6,370 nucleotides of DNA from Anaerococcus sp. (GCA_030825745.1 JAPJPH010000053.1:1-6370); one strand, 5' to 3'. Counted from the first letter of the stretch, positions 1 through 5,952 are shown. Numbers and translations are program-made. Notes: a model not told the origin generated them from the sequence alone.

Positions 1-38
1 CTATTGTATAGATTATACCCTAATGTCTTAAAACTTAG

Positions 39-66
39 ACTTTTTAAAAAAATTTAAAGTTTTTTT
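39..66 (+). terminator. Possible weak A/T-rich terminator of an upstream gene
   Basis: ACTTT (39-43) can pair with AAAGT (56-60) around an A-rich loop, and a run of seven T follows (60-66). This resembles a very weak rho-independent terminator for a gene left of the window. The stem has only one G-C pair, so it could equally be an A/T-rich UP-like element ahead of the hcp promoter. No coding sequence is visible left of it. Confidence 0.2.
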
Positions 67-72
67 ATAAAT

Positions 73-86
73 GTAACATATGTTAC
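73..86. promoter_or_regulatory. Perfect 14-bp palindrome, candidate Crp/Fnr-family operator of hcp
   Basis: GTAACATATGTTAC is a perfect inverted repeat of the form GTAAC-N4-GTTAC, the half-site spacing used by Crp/Fnr-family dimers. Its centre (79.5) is 41.5 bp before a start site at about 121, which fits the second of two overlapping -10 hexamers. That is the class II activator position. hcp genes in many anaerobes are controlled by Crp/Fnr-type regulators such as HcpR, and this window also encodes a Crp/Fnr protein from 5981. That this protein is the one binding here is inference. Confidence 0.6.
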
Positions 87-104
87 GGAAATCAATCTAG
101 GGTG

Positions 105-115
105 TATAATATAAT
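105..115 (+). promoter_or_regulatory. hcp promoter, two overlapping -10 hexamers without a good -35
   Basis: TATAATATAAT contains two perfect overlapping TATAAT hexamers, at 105-110 and 110-115. About 17 bp upstream (82-87 or nearby) there is no TTGACA-like hexamer, only the right half of the palindrome. A strong -10, a missing -35 and an operator at -41.5 together suggest a promoter that depends on an activator. The expected start is about 117-122, giving an untranslated leader of about 42 nt. Confidence 0.6.
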
Positions 116-163
116 TAAGACAGTTAGAAATGAAAGTAAATTTGAACAAAAGGAGATATATTT

Positions 164-1783
164 ATGTTTTGTTTTCAATGCCAAGAAACAGCAAAAAATG
201 AAGGATGTACAGTACAAGGTGTTTGTGGTAAAACAGAAGATACAGCTAATGCCCAAGACCTTTTAATCTATGTAACTAAGGGACTTGCAGAAGTAGTAAG
301 CAAGGCAAGTGATGTAAGTGATACATATTATGATAAAATTTCAAACAACCTATTTGTAACAATAACAAATGCAAACTTTGATACAGATGATATCATTGGC
401 AAGGTAAAAGAAACTATCAGCCTAAAAGAAGAACTTATAGGCCAAGTAAATGCTGATGAACTTTCAGAATTTGCAAAATATAATGAAACTGATGAAGAAA
501 AACTAAAAGAAAAAGCCATCCAAGTTGGCGTATTAAATATAGTAAATGAAGATGAAAGATCACTAGTAGAACTAGTTATCTACGGACTAAAGGGAATGGC
601 TGCTTATAACCGTCACGCCAATGTACTAGGTTATAGAGACCCAGAAGTAGATAAGTTCATAGCAGAAGCTCTAGTTGAAACAATCAAAGATGATAAGGAA
701 ATTAACAACCTAATCGACCTAGTTATAAAGACAGGTGACCACGGTGTTAAGGCTATGGCTCTATTAGATAAGGCTAATACAGAAACTTATGGTAACCCAG
801 AAATAACAGAAGTAGACTACTCAGCAGGAAGCAGACCAGGTATCCTAATTTCAGGTCACGACCTTCATGATATGAAGATGCTACTTGAACAAACAAAGGA
901 TGCTGGAGTAGATATCTATACTCACGGTGAAATGCTTCCAGCTAACTACTATCCAGAATTTAAAAAATACGATCACTTCCACGGAAACTATGGTAACAGC
1001 TGGTGGACACAAAATGAAGAATTTGAAGCCTTCAATGGTCCAATTCTAATGACAACCAACTGTATAGTTCCACTAAAGAAAAACAACACATACCTAGATA
1101 AGATGTTTACTACAGCTAATGCTGGTTATCCAGGATGTGAACACATAGAAGCTGATGAAAATGGTAACAAGGACTTCTCTAAAATAATTGAGCTTGCTAA
1201 AAGCTGTGAAGCTCCAACTAACCTAGAAGATACTAAGGTAGTAGGTGGATTTGCTCACAACCAAGTAATCTCATTAGCTGACAAGATAGTAGAAGAAATA
1301 AACCAAGGTAGCATCAAGAAATTCCTAGTTATGGGTGGATGTGATGGTAGATTTAAATCAAGAGATTACTATGCAGACTTTGCAAAAGCTCTACCACAAG
1401 ATCATATAATCCTAACAGCAGGTTGTGCAAAATATAGATATAACAAACTAGGCCTAGGCGATGTAAATGGAATTCCAAGAGTTCTAGATGCTGGTCAATG
1501 TAATGACTCATACTCATTAGTACAAATTGCCCTAGCATTAAAAGATGCCCTAGGAGTTGAATCAATCAACGACCTACCAATCGAATATAATATAGCTTGG
1601 TATGAACAAAAAGCAGTTATAGTTCTTCTAGCCCTATTAAGCCTAGGAGTACAAAATATCCACCTTGGACCAACACTACCAGCCTTCCTATCACCTACAG
1701 TAGTTGATTTCCTAGTAGAAAACTTCAACATTGCTCCAATAAGCACTGTAGAAGAAGATATAGAAAAAATGGTAACTAAATAA
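164..1783 (+). CDS. hcp: Hybrid cluster protein (Hcp, hydroxylamine/NO reductase), class I
   Basis: A 539-residue cytoplasmic iron-sulfur protein. The family reduces hydroxylamine in vitro and is thought to act as an NO reductase or protein S-nitrosylase in anaerobic nitrosative stress. The N-terminal cubane-cluster cysteines are C3, C6, C15 and C21 (CX2CX8CX5C, as in class I enzymes of strict anaerobes). All expected hybrid-cluster ligands are visible: H232 (GHDLHD), E256 (THGEMLPA), C300 (TTNC), C393 (GGCDGR, the persulfide cysteine in characterised members), C421 ([10 protein letters not shown]), C446 (GQCNDS), and E481 and K483 (WYEQKA). The length is normal for class I, without the central deletion of class III. 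The start is set by AGGAG at 151-155, 8 nt upstream. It is a single-gene unit with its own terminator. No hcr-type NADH reductase is adjacent, so its electron donor must be encoded elsewhere. Confidence 0.98.
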   Translation: MFCFQCQETAKNEGCTVQGVCGKTEDTANAQDLLIYVTKGLAEVVSKASDVSDTYYDKISNNLFVTITNANFDTDDIIGKVKETISLKEELIGQVNADELSEFAKYNETDEEKLKEKAIQVGVLNIVNEDERSLVELVIYGLKGMAAYNRHANVLGYRDPEVDKFIAEALVETIKDDKEINNLIDLVIKTGDHGVKAMALLDKANTETYGNPEITEVDYSAGSRPGILISGHDLHDMKMLLEQTKDAGVDIYTHGEMLPANYYPEFKKYDHFHGNYGNSWWTQNEEFEAFNGPILMTTNCIVPLKKNNTYLDKMFTTANAGYPGCEHIEADENGNKDFSKIIELAKSCEAPTNLEDTKVVGGFAHNQVISLADKIVEEINQGSIKKFLVMGGCDGRFKSRDYYADFAKALPQDHIILTAGCAKYRYNKLGLGDVNGIPRVLDAGQCNDSYSLVQIALALKDALGVESINDLPIEYNIAWYEQKAVIVLLALLSLGVQNIHLGPTLPAFLSPTVVDFLVENFNIAPISTVEEDIEKMVTK

Positions 1784-1811
1784 GTCAAAATAAATATTAA
1801 ATCCTAAACAT

Positions 1812-1837
1812 AAAAGGCGCCTTCGGGCGTCTTTCTT
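1812..1837 (+). terminator. Rho-independent terminator of hcp
   Basis: AAAGGCGCC (1813-1821) pairs with GGCGTCTTT (1826-1834) around a TTCG tetraloop: nine base pairs with one G-U, closed by the very stable C(UUCG)G loop. A short T-rich tract follows. It lies 29 bp after the hcp stop and separates hcp from the symporter. Confidence 0.9.
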
Positions 1838-1931
1838 GATACCTATAAGCATAATTCCTTAGACAGTTTAAATAAAGATATAATGATCGAAGCTTTTTAA
1901 ATAAATAGGCAAAAATCTTTTATCAAACTAA

Positions 1932-1947
1932 AAGAAAACGTTTTAAA
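1932..1947. promoter_or_regulatory. cre-like palindrome at the symporter promoter
   Basis: AAGAAAACGTTTTAAA contains the perfect palindrome AAAACGTTTT (1935-1944). Against the CcpA catabolite-responsive element consensus (WTGNNARCGNWWWCAW) it differs at two positions, the early T and the late C. It overlaps the presumed -35 region, where a bound repressor would block initiation. An A/T-rich genome produces such matches by chance, so this is a weak call. Confidence 0.3.
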
Positions 1948-1969
1948 AACAGATAAAATTTGTTATACT
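1941..1969 (+). promoter_or_regulatory. Extended -10 promoter of the symporter gene
   Basis: TGTTATACT (1961-1969) is a TGn-extended -10 with TATACT at 1964-1969. A poor -35 candidate, TTTTAA (1941-1946), lies 17 bp upstream. The start would be near 1976, leaving a leader of only about 13 nt that holds the AGGAGG ribosome site at 1978-1983. Confidence 0.6.
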
Positions 1970-1988
1970 AGGAGGGTAGGAGGAATTT

Positions 1989-3434
1989 ATGAAAACAATA
2001 GTTGTATCAATTGTAGTAATTTATATGCTAGTTATGCTTTTTATAGGCTGGTATTCTTCAAAGAAGATATCTAGTAACGAAGACTTCATGCTAGCAGGAC
2101 GTAGGTTGGGTCCTATTTTAATGGCAGGGACCCTGGCTGCAACAGAAATAGGAGGGGGATCATCCCTGGGAGTTGTAGAAAAGTCTTTCGGAGACTGGGG
2201 GATAGGAGCCAGCTGGTATGTAACTACTATGGGAATAGCCTTTGTGATCCTTTCATTTCTAGCTCCAAAGTTTAGGGCGGCAGAGGTTAAGACTGTTCCA
2301 GAATATTTTAGGAGAAGGTATGGGAGATCATCAGGATTTATAACATCAATAATCATGCTCCTTCCCCTAATAGGATTAACAGCTTCACAATTTATCGCAT
2401 CATCAACCATAGTTTCAGTAATGCTAGGTTGGGATTATAAGTTAGCTGTAACAGTTGTAGCCTTGGTAGTTACTATATATTCAGTTTTGGGTGGTCTGTG
2501 GTCTGTTACCATGACAGACTTTGTCCAAGTTTTTCTAATAGTTATTGGAATGATTATAGCAGTACCCTTTGCCCTAAATACAGCAGGGGGCTTTGATATG
2601 GTAAGGGCCAATGTTCCCAAAGAGACCTTTGACCTCTTTAAGGGGGTAGGAGTAATTGAGATAATATCCCTTATAATCATGTATATAGCCTCATTTACAG
2701 TAGGTCAAGAGGCAGTATCCAGGTATTATGCAGCCAGAGATCAAAAGGCAGCAGTCCAAGGCTCCATAATATCTGCTATAATAAACTTTATCTATGCCTT
2801 TATCCCAACTATCCTAGGGATCATAACCCTAGCCCTTATAAATATGGGTAAGCTAGATGAGGGGATGATTTTAGAAAATGGTACCTACTATGCCCTACCA
2901 CACTTGGCCATGTCAACCATGCCAGCTGTCATAGTTGGGTTCTTATTTGCAGGTATTATATCAGCGACCATGTCATCAGCTGACTCAGATTTATTAGGAG
3001 CAGGAAGTATCTTTGCCAATGATATATATAAGGTTTATTTAAAAAAAGATGCCAGCCAGGAGAATGTAATGAAGATGACCCAAATCACCATGGTGGTAGT
3101 AGGGATCTTGGGATGGTTTATAGCCTTTACCAACACCAAGTCCATCATATCTATCCTCATGTTCTCCTTTAGTCTAAGGGCAGCAGGATCTTTCTTGCCA
3201 TATATCTTTGGCCTATATTGGAAGAAATCATCCCAGGCAGGAACTATAGCATCGCTCATATCAGGATCAGCTGTAGTATTGGCCTTCCAATATGTACCAG
3301 CTCTTGCTGATTTTGCGAATACTTATAAACTAAATTCAATAATACCAGCCCTTTTGGTATCCCTAGTAGCCTTTGTAATATTTAGTAAGTTAATGCCACC
3401 AAAAGTTTTAAGCACAGACCTTGCAGCAGAATAA
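1989..3434 (+). CDS. Sodium:solute symporter family (SSS, TC 2.A.21) transporter, substrate unknown
   Basis: A 481-residue integral membrane protein with about 13 hydrophobic segments, roughly at residues 3-22, 42-60, 75-92, 118-145, 151-171, 176-195, 222-239, 258-284, 308-328, 364-381, 386-410, 416-436 and 447-467. This is the LeuT-fold layout of SSS carriers that couple solute uptake to sodium. Family marks are the SSxEDFMLAGRRLG stretch after helix 1 (28-41), GGLWSVTMTDFVQ (168-180) and MSSADSDLL (328-336). In the last, S329 and S330 align with the Na2-site Ser/Thr pair of the family. The length is typical and no C-terminal kinase or regulatory domain is fused. AGGAGG at 1978-1983, 5 nt before ATG, fixes the start. 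The gene stands alone between hcp and a convergent queuosine operon, so context gives no substrate. Proline, pantothenate, sugar or organic-acid uptake cannot be told apart by eye. Confidence 0.93.
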   Translation: MKTIVVSIVVIYMLVMLFIGWYSSKKISSNEDFMLAGRRLGPILMAGTLAATEIGGGSSLGVVEKSFGDWGIGASWYVTTMGIAFVILSFLAPKFRAAEVKTVPEYFRRRYGRSSGFITSIIMLLPLIGLTASQFIASSTIVSVMLGWDYKLAVTVVALVVTIYSVLGGLWSVTMTDFVQVFLIVIGMIIAVPFALNTAGGFDMVRANVPKETFDLFKGVGVIEIISLIIMYIASFTVGQEAVSRYYAARDQKAAVQGSIISAIINFIYAFIPTILGIITLALINMGKLDEGMILENGTYYALPHLAMSTMPAVIVGFLFAGIISATMSSADSDLLGAGSIFANDIYKVYLKKDASQENVMKMTQITMVVVGILGWFIAFTNTKSIISILMFSFSLRAAGSFLPYIFGLYWKKSSQAGTIASLISGSAVVLAFQYVPALADFANTYKLNSIIPALLVSLVAFVIFSKLMPPKVLSTDLAAE

Positions 3435-3437
3435 TAA

Positions 3438-3486
3438 GTAAAAAAATTCTCATTAGTTTATAAACTAATGAGAATTTTACTTTTTT
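3438..3486. terminator. Bidirectional terminator: perfect 36-bp palindrome between convergent genes
   Basis: AAAATTCTCATTAGTTTA (3443-3460) is followed directly by its exact reverse complement (3461-3478), giving an 18-bp arm pair with no spacer. The RNA hairpin would keep at least a 3-4 nt loop at TTAT/ATAA. T-rich tracts flank both sides: 3481-3486 on the plus strand, and the complement of the A-run 3440-3446 on the minus strand. It can therefore end both the symporter transcript and the queF-transporter transcript. The minus-strand stop codon (3487-3485) lies inside the flanking T-tract. Confidence 0.92.
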
Positions 3487-4120
3487 ATTCAGCTTCTTTG
3501 ATTTTTGTAATTAAAAATTTGGTTACTGGATAAAATATTATTTCATATAGGGTTTCTAGTAGGGTCATGGATATGGACATGATTAGAATTTGTTGGTATG
3601 GCATAGTACCTGTAAAGGCAATGCTGGTAAAGATTATATTATCAGCAAATTGGCCTATAAGGGTTGAAACTATAGCCCTAAAAAATAAACCTCTGTCATT
3701 TTTCTCCCTTAGTTTATCCATGATTTTAGAGTTAAGGGTACCACCTATTAGGTAGGCTGTAAGACTTGCTACAAAGATCCTTGGCATATTACCTAAGACA
3801 ACTTCAAAGGATGACTGGATTATATCAGCACTAGCATTTGGTAGCCAAATAGCTATTTGACAGGCAATAGCTGCTATTATATTAATTACAAAGCCTACTA
3901 TAATCATAAGTTTTGCTGATTTAAAACCCTTGGTTTCTGTCTCTACATCTTGGGCTATAAAGCTGATAGGCTCAAATACATAGCCTGTAGGAGCCTGTAT
4001 TTTACCAATTCTAAAGGTTTTTGTTGCCAATATATTTTTCATAACTATGGCTACTGAATAAAAACTCCATACATAAAGTCTGTACCTTAGCGATTTATCC
4101 ATTTCTTTATTTCTTTGCAT
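3485..4120 (-). CDS. yhhQ: Queuosine precursor transporter, YhhQ/DUF165 (QPTR) family
   Basis: A 211-residue membrane protein of the family that moves 7-deazaguanine precursors (preQ0/preQ1) across the membrane. Visible marks are KNILATKTFRIG (28-39), P44-T-G-Y followed by the acidic pattern QDVETETKG (57-65), R114 with a following ASLTAYLIGG helix (118-127), and FRAIVSTLIGQFADN (147-161). There are about six hydrophobic segments. Family members average 200-230 residues, so it is full length. It starts 2 bp after the queF stop and has no promoter of its own. The nearest Shine-Dalgarno-like run (AAAGGTGG, inside the end of queF) is about 13 nt from the ATG, farther than ideal. Translation is therefore probably coupled to queF. 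Met7 is an alternative start. The pairing with queF is the main support for a queuosine role. Whether it carries preQ0, preQ1 or queuine cannot be read from sequence. Confidence 0.9.
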   Translation of the reverse strand: MQRNKEMDKSLRYRLYVWSFYSVAIVMKNILATKTFRIGKIQAPTGYVFEPISFIAQDVETETKGFKSAKLMIIVGFVINIIAAIACQIAIWLPNASADIIQSSFEVVLGNMPRIFVASLTAYLIGGTLNSKIMDKLREKNDRGLFFRAIVSTLIGQFADNIIFTSIAFTGTMPYQQILIMSISMTLLETLYEIIFYPVTKFLITKIKEAE

Positions 4121-4122
4121 AA

Positions 4123-4614
4123 TTATCTATTATCCACCTTTTCTGGGTATAGGTCGTGGTTGGCTAGTCTATTAAAGGCAATCTCTTCCCACTTTGTTCC
4201 CTCTTTTCCATAGTTACAATATGGGTCTATAGAAATTCCACCCCTAGGTGTAAACTTACCCCATACTTCTATATATTTTGGATCCATTAGCTTTATTAGA
4301 TCTTTCATAATAATATTCATGCAATCTTCATGGAAATCTCCATGATTTCTAAAACTAAATAGGTAAAGTTTTAAAGATTTTGACTCTACCATTTTTTGAC
4401 TTGGTACATATGAAATATATATAGTAGCAAAGTCAGGTTGACCTGTTATAGGACAAAGAGATGTAAACTCTGGGCAGTTAAACTTTACAAAATAGTCATT
4501 ATCTGGGTGTTTGTTATCGAAAGTTTCTAATACTTCTGGGGCATAGTCATCTGGATATTTATTATTTTGGTTTCCCAAAAGTGTAATATCTTTTAATTCA
4601 TCTTCTTTTCTCAT
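4123..4614 (-). CDS. queF: NADPH-dependent 7-cyano-7-deazaguanine (preQ0) reductase QueF
   Basis: A 163-residue cytoplasmic enzyme of the short, YkvM-type QueF subfamily, in the T-fold superfamily. It reduces the nitrile of preQ0 to the aminomethyl group of preQ1 with two NADPH, the last step before tRNA-guanine transglycosylase inserts preQ1 into tRNA. C54 in [14 protein letters not shown] (50-63) is the nucleophile that forms the thioimide, with D61 as the proton donor. The QueF signature [16 protein letters not shown] (77-92) binds NADPH, and H95-E96 in FHEDCMN contact the substrate. As far as I recall the B. subtilis protein, the two are nearly identical in layout. AGGAGG (4624-4619), 4 nt from the ATG, fixes the start. 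It is first in an operon with the transporter and lies just downstream of an attenuator-like leader. No queC, queD or queE is in the window. Confidence 0.98.
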   Translation of the reverse strand: MRKEDELKDITLLGNQNNKYPDDYAPEVLETFDNKHPDNDYFVKFNCPEFTSLCPITGQPDFATIYISYVPSQKMVESKSLKLYLFSFRNHGDFHEDCMNIIMKDLIKLMDPKYIEVWGKFTPRGGISIDPYCNYGKEGTKWEEIAFNRLANHDLYPEKVDNR

Positions 4615-4638
4615 AATTCCTCCTTAAAAATGTGCATC

Positions 4639-4664
4639 AAAAAAAGAGATGTAAAAACATCTCT
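4639..4664 (-). terminator. Leader terminator (attenuator) upstream of queF
   Basis: On the minus strand AGAGATGT (4664-4657) and ACATCTCT (4652-4645) form an 8-bp stem with a TTTT loop, followed by seven T (4645-4639). This is a standard intrinsic terminator, placed 15 nt before the queF ribosome site and well after the promoter. It would stop transcription before the genes unless an alternative fold prevents it. Nothing upstream on this strand needs it, because the dehydrogenase has its own terminator at 4873-4922. Confidence 0.88.
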
Positions 4665-4771
4665 AGGAAAAACTATAGTGGATATATTTATTAAGGCAGG
4701 TAAATAAAACCAAGGTCTAGCCTAAGTCTATAACTTTACCTATTATTTCAAAAAATATGTATCCTTTTAGA

Positions 4772-4813
4772 TTCCCTAGTTTTATTTAAAGACAGGATGG
4801 TTTCGAACTGTCT
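4772..4813 (-). promoter_or_regulatory. preQ1-I-like hairpin and A-rich tail
   Basis: AGACAG (4813-4808) and CTGTCT (4795-4790) form a 6-bp stem around a 12-nt loop that starts TTC and ends with C just before the 3' arm. An A-rich tail ending in AAAACTAGGGAA (4783-4772) follows. The B. subtilis queC-leader class I preQ1 aptamer has the same plan: a short P1, a 12-nt loop starting UUC and ending in the preQ1-pairing C, and an A-rich tail with CUAAG. Against the call, the loop lacks the UAG that pairs with the tail to form P2 in B. subtilis, so the pseudoknot is not evident. CTAGGGAA in the tail can also pair with TTTCCTAG (4670-4663) at the foot of the terminator, as an anti-terminator would. 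Confidence 0.42.
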
Positions 4814-4820
4814 ATGAGCT

Positions 4821-4849
4821 ATTATATTAAAAGTTTCCTATATTTGCAA
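4821..4849 (-). promoter_or_regulatory. Promoter of the queF-yhhQ operon
   Basis: On the minus strand a TTGCAA -35 (4849-4844) and a perfect TATAAT -10 (4826-4821) are separated by exactly 17 bp. The expected start is near 4815-4813, right at the first hairpin of the leader. It is the best sigma-A-type promoter in the window. Confidence 0.85.
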
Positions 4850-4872
4850 GAAAATTTATAGACTTGATTAAA

Positions 4873-4922
4873 TAAAAAAAGGAGATGAGCAAAATAGATT
4901 TATCTATTTTGCAACATCGCCT
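4873..4922 (-). terminator. Rho-independent terminator of the dehydrogenase gene
   Basis: A perfect 10-bp stem, GCAAAATAGA (4912-4903 on the minus strand) with its complement at 4898-4889, has a 4-nt loop. It is extended across a small internal loop by GATG/CATC and GG/CC pairs. A run of seven T (4880-4874) follows. It begins about 10 bp after the dehydrogenase stop codon and isolates that gene from the queF promoter. Confidence 0.9.
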
Positions 4923-4932
4923 ATAAATTAAT

Positions 4933-5892
4933 TTAATTTACTTGATTTTTAATCTTTCCATCTAGGTAAGATTTTAGGTTTTCTATTGCTATATTTAGGA
5001 GTTTCTCTCTAGTTTCTGTAGGGCCCCAGGCCATGTGAGGGGTTACTATAACATTGTCATATTTTAAAAGGGGATTATCCTTATCTATAGGTTCATTCTT
5101 TACAACATCTAGACCTGCTGCATAAACTTTTTTATTATCTAGGGCCCTCATAAGGGCTTTCTCATCTATTAGGCCACCCCTAGCTGTATTTATGATAATA
5201 ACACCATCTTTCATTTTATCAAAGGCTTTATCATCTAGGATGTTTCTAGTTTCATCATTTAGGGGAAGGTGGAGGTCTATTATGTCTGATTTTTCTAAAA
5301 CTTCATCTAGGCTTAGTTGGTTTAGGATATCTGCTGCCTCTTTTTTATAGGACCTATTGTAGGCTAAAACCTCCATGCCCATGGCCTTATAAATTTTAGC
5401 AGCTGCTAGTCCTATTTGACCAAGGCCGATGATTCCTATGGTTTTATCAGCTAGCTCTATCAAAGGATAGTCCCCAAAATGCCAATATCCAACTTCCCTC
5501 CATCGTCCTTTTCTAACTTCATCATTATGGTGGCCAACCCTAAGGCATAGTTCAAGCAATAGGGCTAGGGAAAATTGGGCTACTGCATCTGTTCCATAGC
5601 CTGGCGTATTACAAACAACTATACCAAATTCTCTAGCAGACTCTAGGTCTATTGAGTTATATCCGGTTGATAGGACTCCTATATATTTTATATGCCTTGC
5701 CTTACTTAGGATATCTCTATCTAATTTTGTATAAGCTAGTAAAACTATTTCACTATCTCCAATCCTATCTAGGATTAGGTCAGGGTCATTTTCTGTAAAA
5801 TCATATATTTTAACATCTCCAAATTCTTTTAGGCGATCTAGGGATATATCGCCTGGATTTAGACCTTTTTGATCTAATACAACTATTTTCAT
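4933..5892 (-). CDS. D-isomer 2-hydroxyacid dehydrogenase (glycerate/hydroxypyruvate reductase-like)
   Basis: A 319-residue cytoplasmic NAD(P)-dependent oxidoreductase that interconverts a 2-ketoacid and its D-2-hydroxyacid. The Rossmann motif is GLGQIG (156-161). The catalytic set is R238 (NTARGGLIDE), E267 (VKNEP) and H286 (TPHMAWG), all in place, with the substrate-loop glycines around STGYNSID (75-82). The length matches the single-domain-pair enzymes without an ACT domain, which makes 3-phosphoglycerate dehydrogenase less likely. The residues after the second Rossmann strand are YNRS (178-181) rather than an acidic residue. In this family that often goes with NADP(H) preference. Sequence alone does not separate hydroxypyruvate, glyoxylate and other 2-ketoacid reductases. 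AGAGAGG (5904-5898) lies 5 nt before the ATG. It is a single-gene unit, divergent from a Crp/Fnr regulator that might control it. Confidence 0.93.
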   Translation of the reverse strand: MKIVVLDQKGLNPGDISLDRLKEFGDVKIYDFTENDPDLILDRIGDSEIVLLAYTKLDRDILSKARHIKYIGVLSTGYNSIDLESAREFGIVVCNTPGYGTDAVAQFSLALLLELCLRVGHHNDEVRKGRWREVGYWHFGDYPLIELADKTIGIIGLGQIGLAAAKIYKAMGMEVLAYNRSYKKEAADILNQLSLDEVLEKSDIIDLHLPLNDETRNILDDKAFDKMKDGVIIINTARGGLIDEKALMRALDNKKVYAAGLDVVKNEPIDKDNPLLKYDNVIVTPHMAWGPTETREKLLNIAIENLKSYLDGKIKNQVN

Positions 5893-5935
5893 AAAAACCT
5901 CTCTTTCTTTATTATCATACCTATGCTAGAAAAAA

Positions 5936-5952
5936 ATTCCCCAATGGGTAAT
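5936..5952. promoter_or_regulatory. 17-bp near-palindrome in the divergent promoter region
   Basis: ATTCCCCAATGGGTAAT fits ATTnCCCAnTGGGnAAT: all seven pairs match except one, around a central base. It lies in the 88-bp gap between the dehydrogenase and the Crp/Fnr gene, just upstream of the latter's -10. That position could let a bound protein affect both genes. It does not resemble the GTAAC-N4-GTTAC site at hcp, so it is probably read by a different regulator. Confidence 0.45.

Larger units (their letters stand above)
4639..4815 (-). ncRNA. Structured queF-yhhQ leader, probable preQ1-responsive riboswitch
   Basis: The transcript from the promoter at 4849-4821 has about 200 nt before queF, unusually long, and ends in an intrinsic terminator. 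Three elements can be seen on the minus strand. First, a 5' hairpin with an A-rich tail (4813-4772). Second, a nested domain with GGATA (4764-4760) pairing TATCC (4684-4680), enclosing GGTAAA (4740-4735) pairing TTTACC (4704-4699). In it, AGGC in the inner loop (4723-4720) can pair with GCCT (4697-4694) beyond that stem. Third, an arm at 4742-4728 that pairs 14 of 15 bases, counting G-U, with 4678-4664, next to the terminator and incompatible with the second fold. Mutually exclusive folds plus a terminator ahead of queuosine genes suggest ligand-controlled attenuation. The aptamer class is not certain. Confidence 0.6.

Noticed and set aside
6..18. GTATA-GAT-TATAC inverted repeat and a minus-strand TATAAT near the left edge, hinting at a divergent promoter
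   Set aside because: The stem is short and entirely A/T-rich apart from its ends, the -35 is poor, and any gene it would serve lies outside the window.
1495..1788. 97-codon minus-strand open frame overlapping the end of hcp
   Set aside because: It lies wholly opposite conserved Hcp cluster-ligand coding sequence, resembles no known protein and is antisense shadow.
2021..2410. 129-codon minus-strand open frame inside the symporter gene
   Set aside because: It is antisense to conserved membrane helices, has low-complexity residues reflecting the complement of hydrophobic codons, and has no ribosome site.
3567..3755. 62-codon plus-strand open frame opposite the YhhQ-type gene
   Set aside because: It is the shadow of a recognised transporter, with no ribosome site or promoter.
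4796..4812. tRNA T-arm-like GTTCGAAACC in the queF leader
   Set aside because: No acceptor, anticodon or D arm can be drawn around it on either strand. The stem has a 12-nt loop, not the 7-nt loop of a T arm.
4615..4820. T-box leader
   Set aside because: No T-box sequence (UGGNACCGCG-like) precedes the terminator, and no specifier stem was found. The downstream genes are not amino-acid related.
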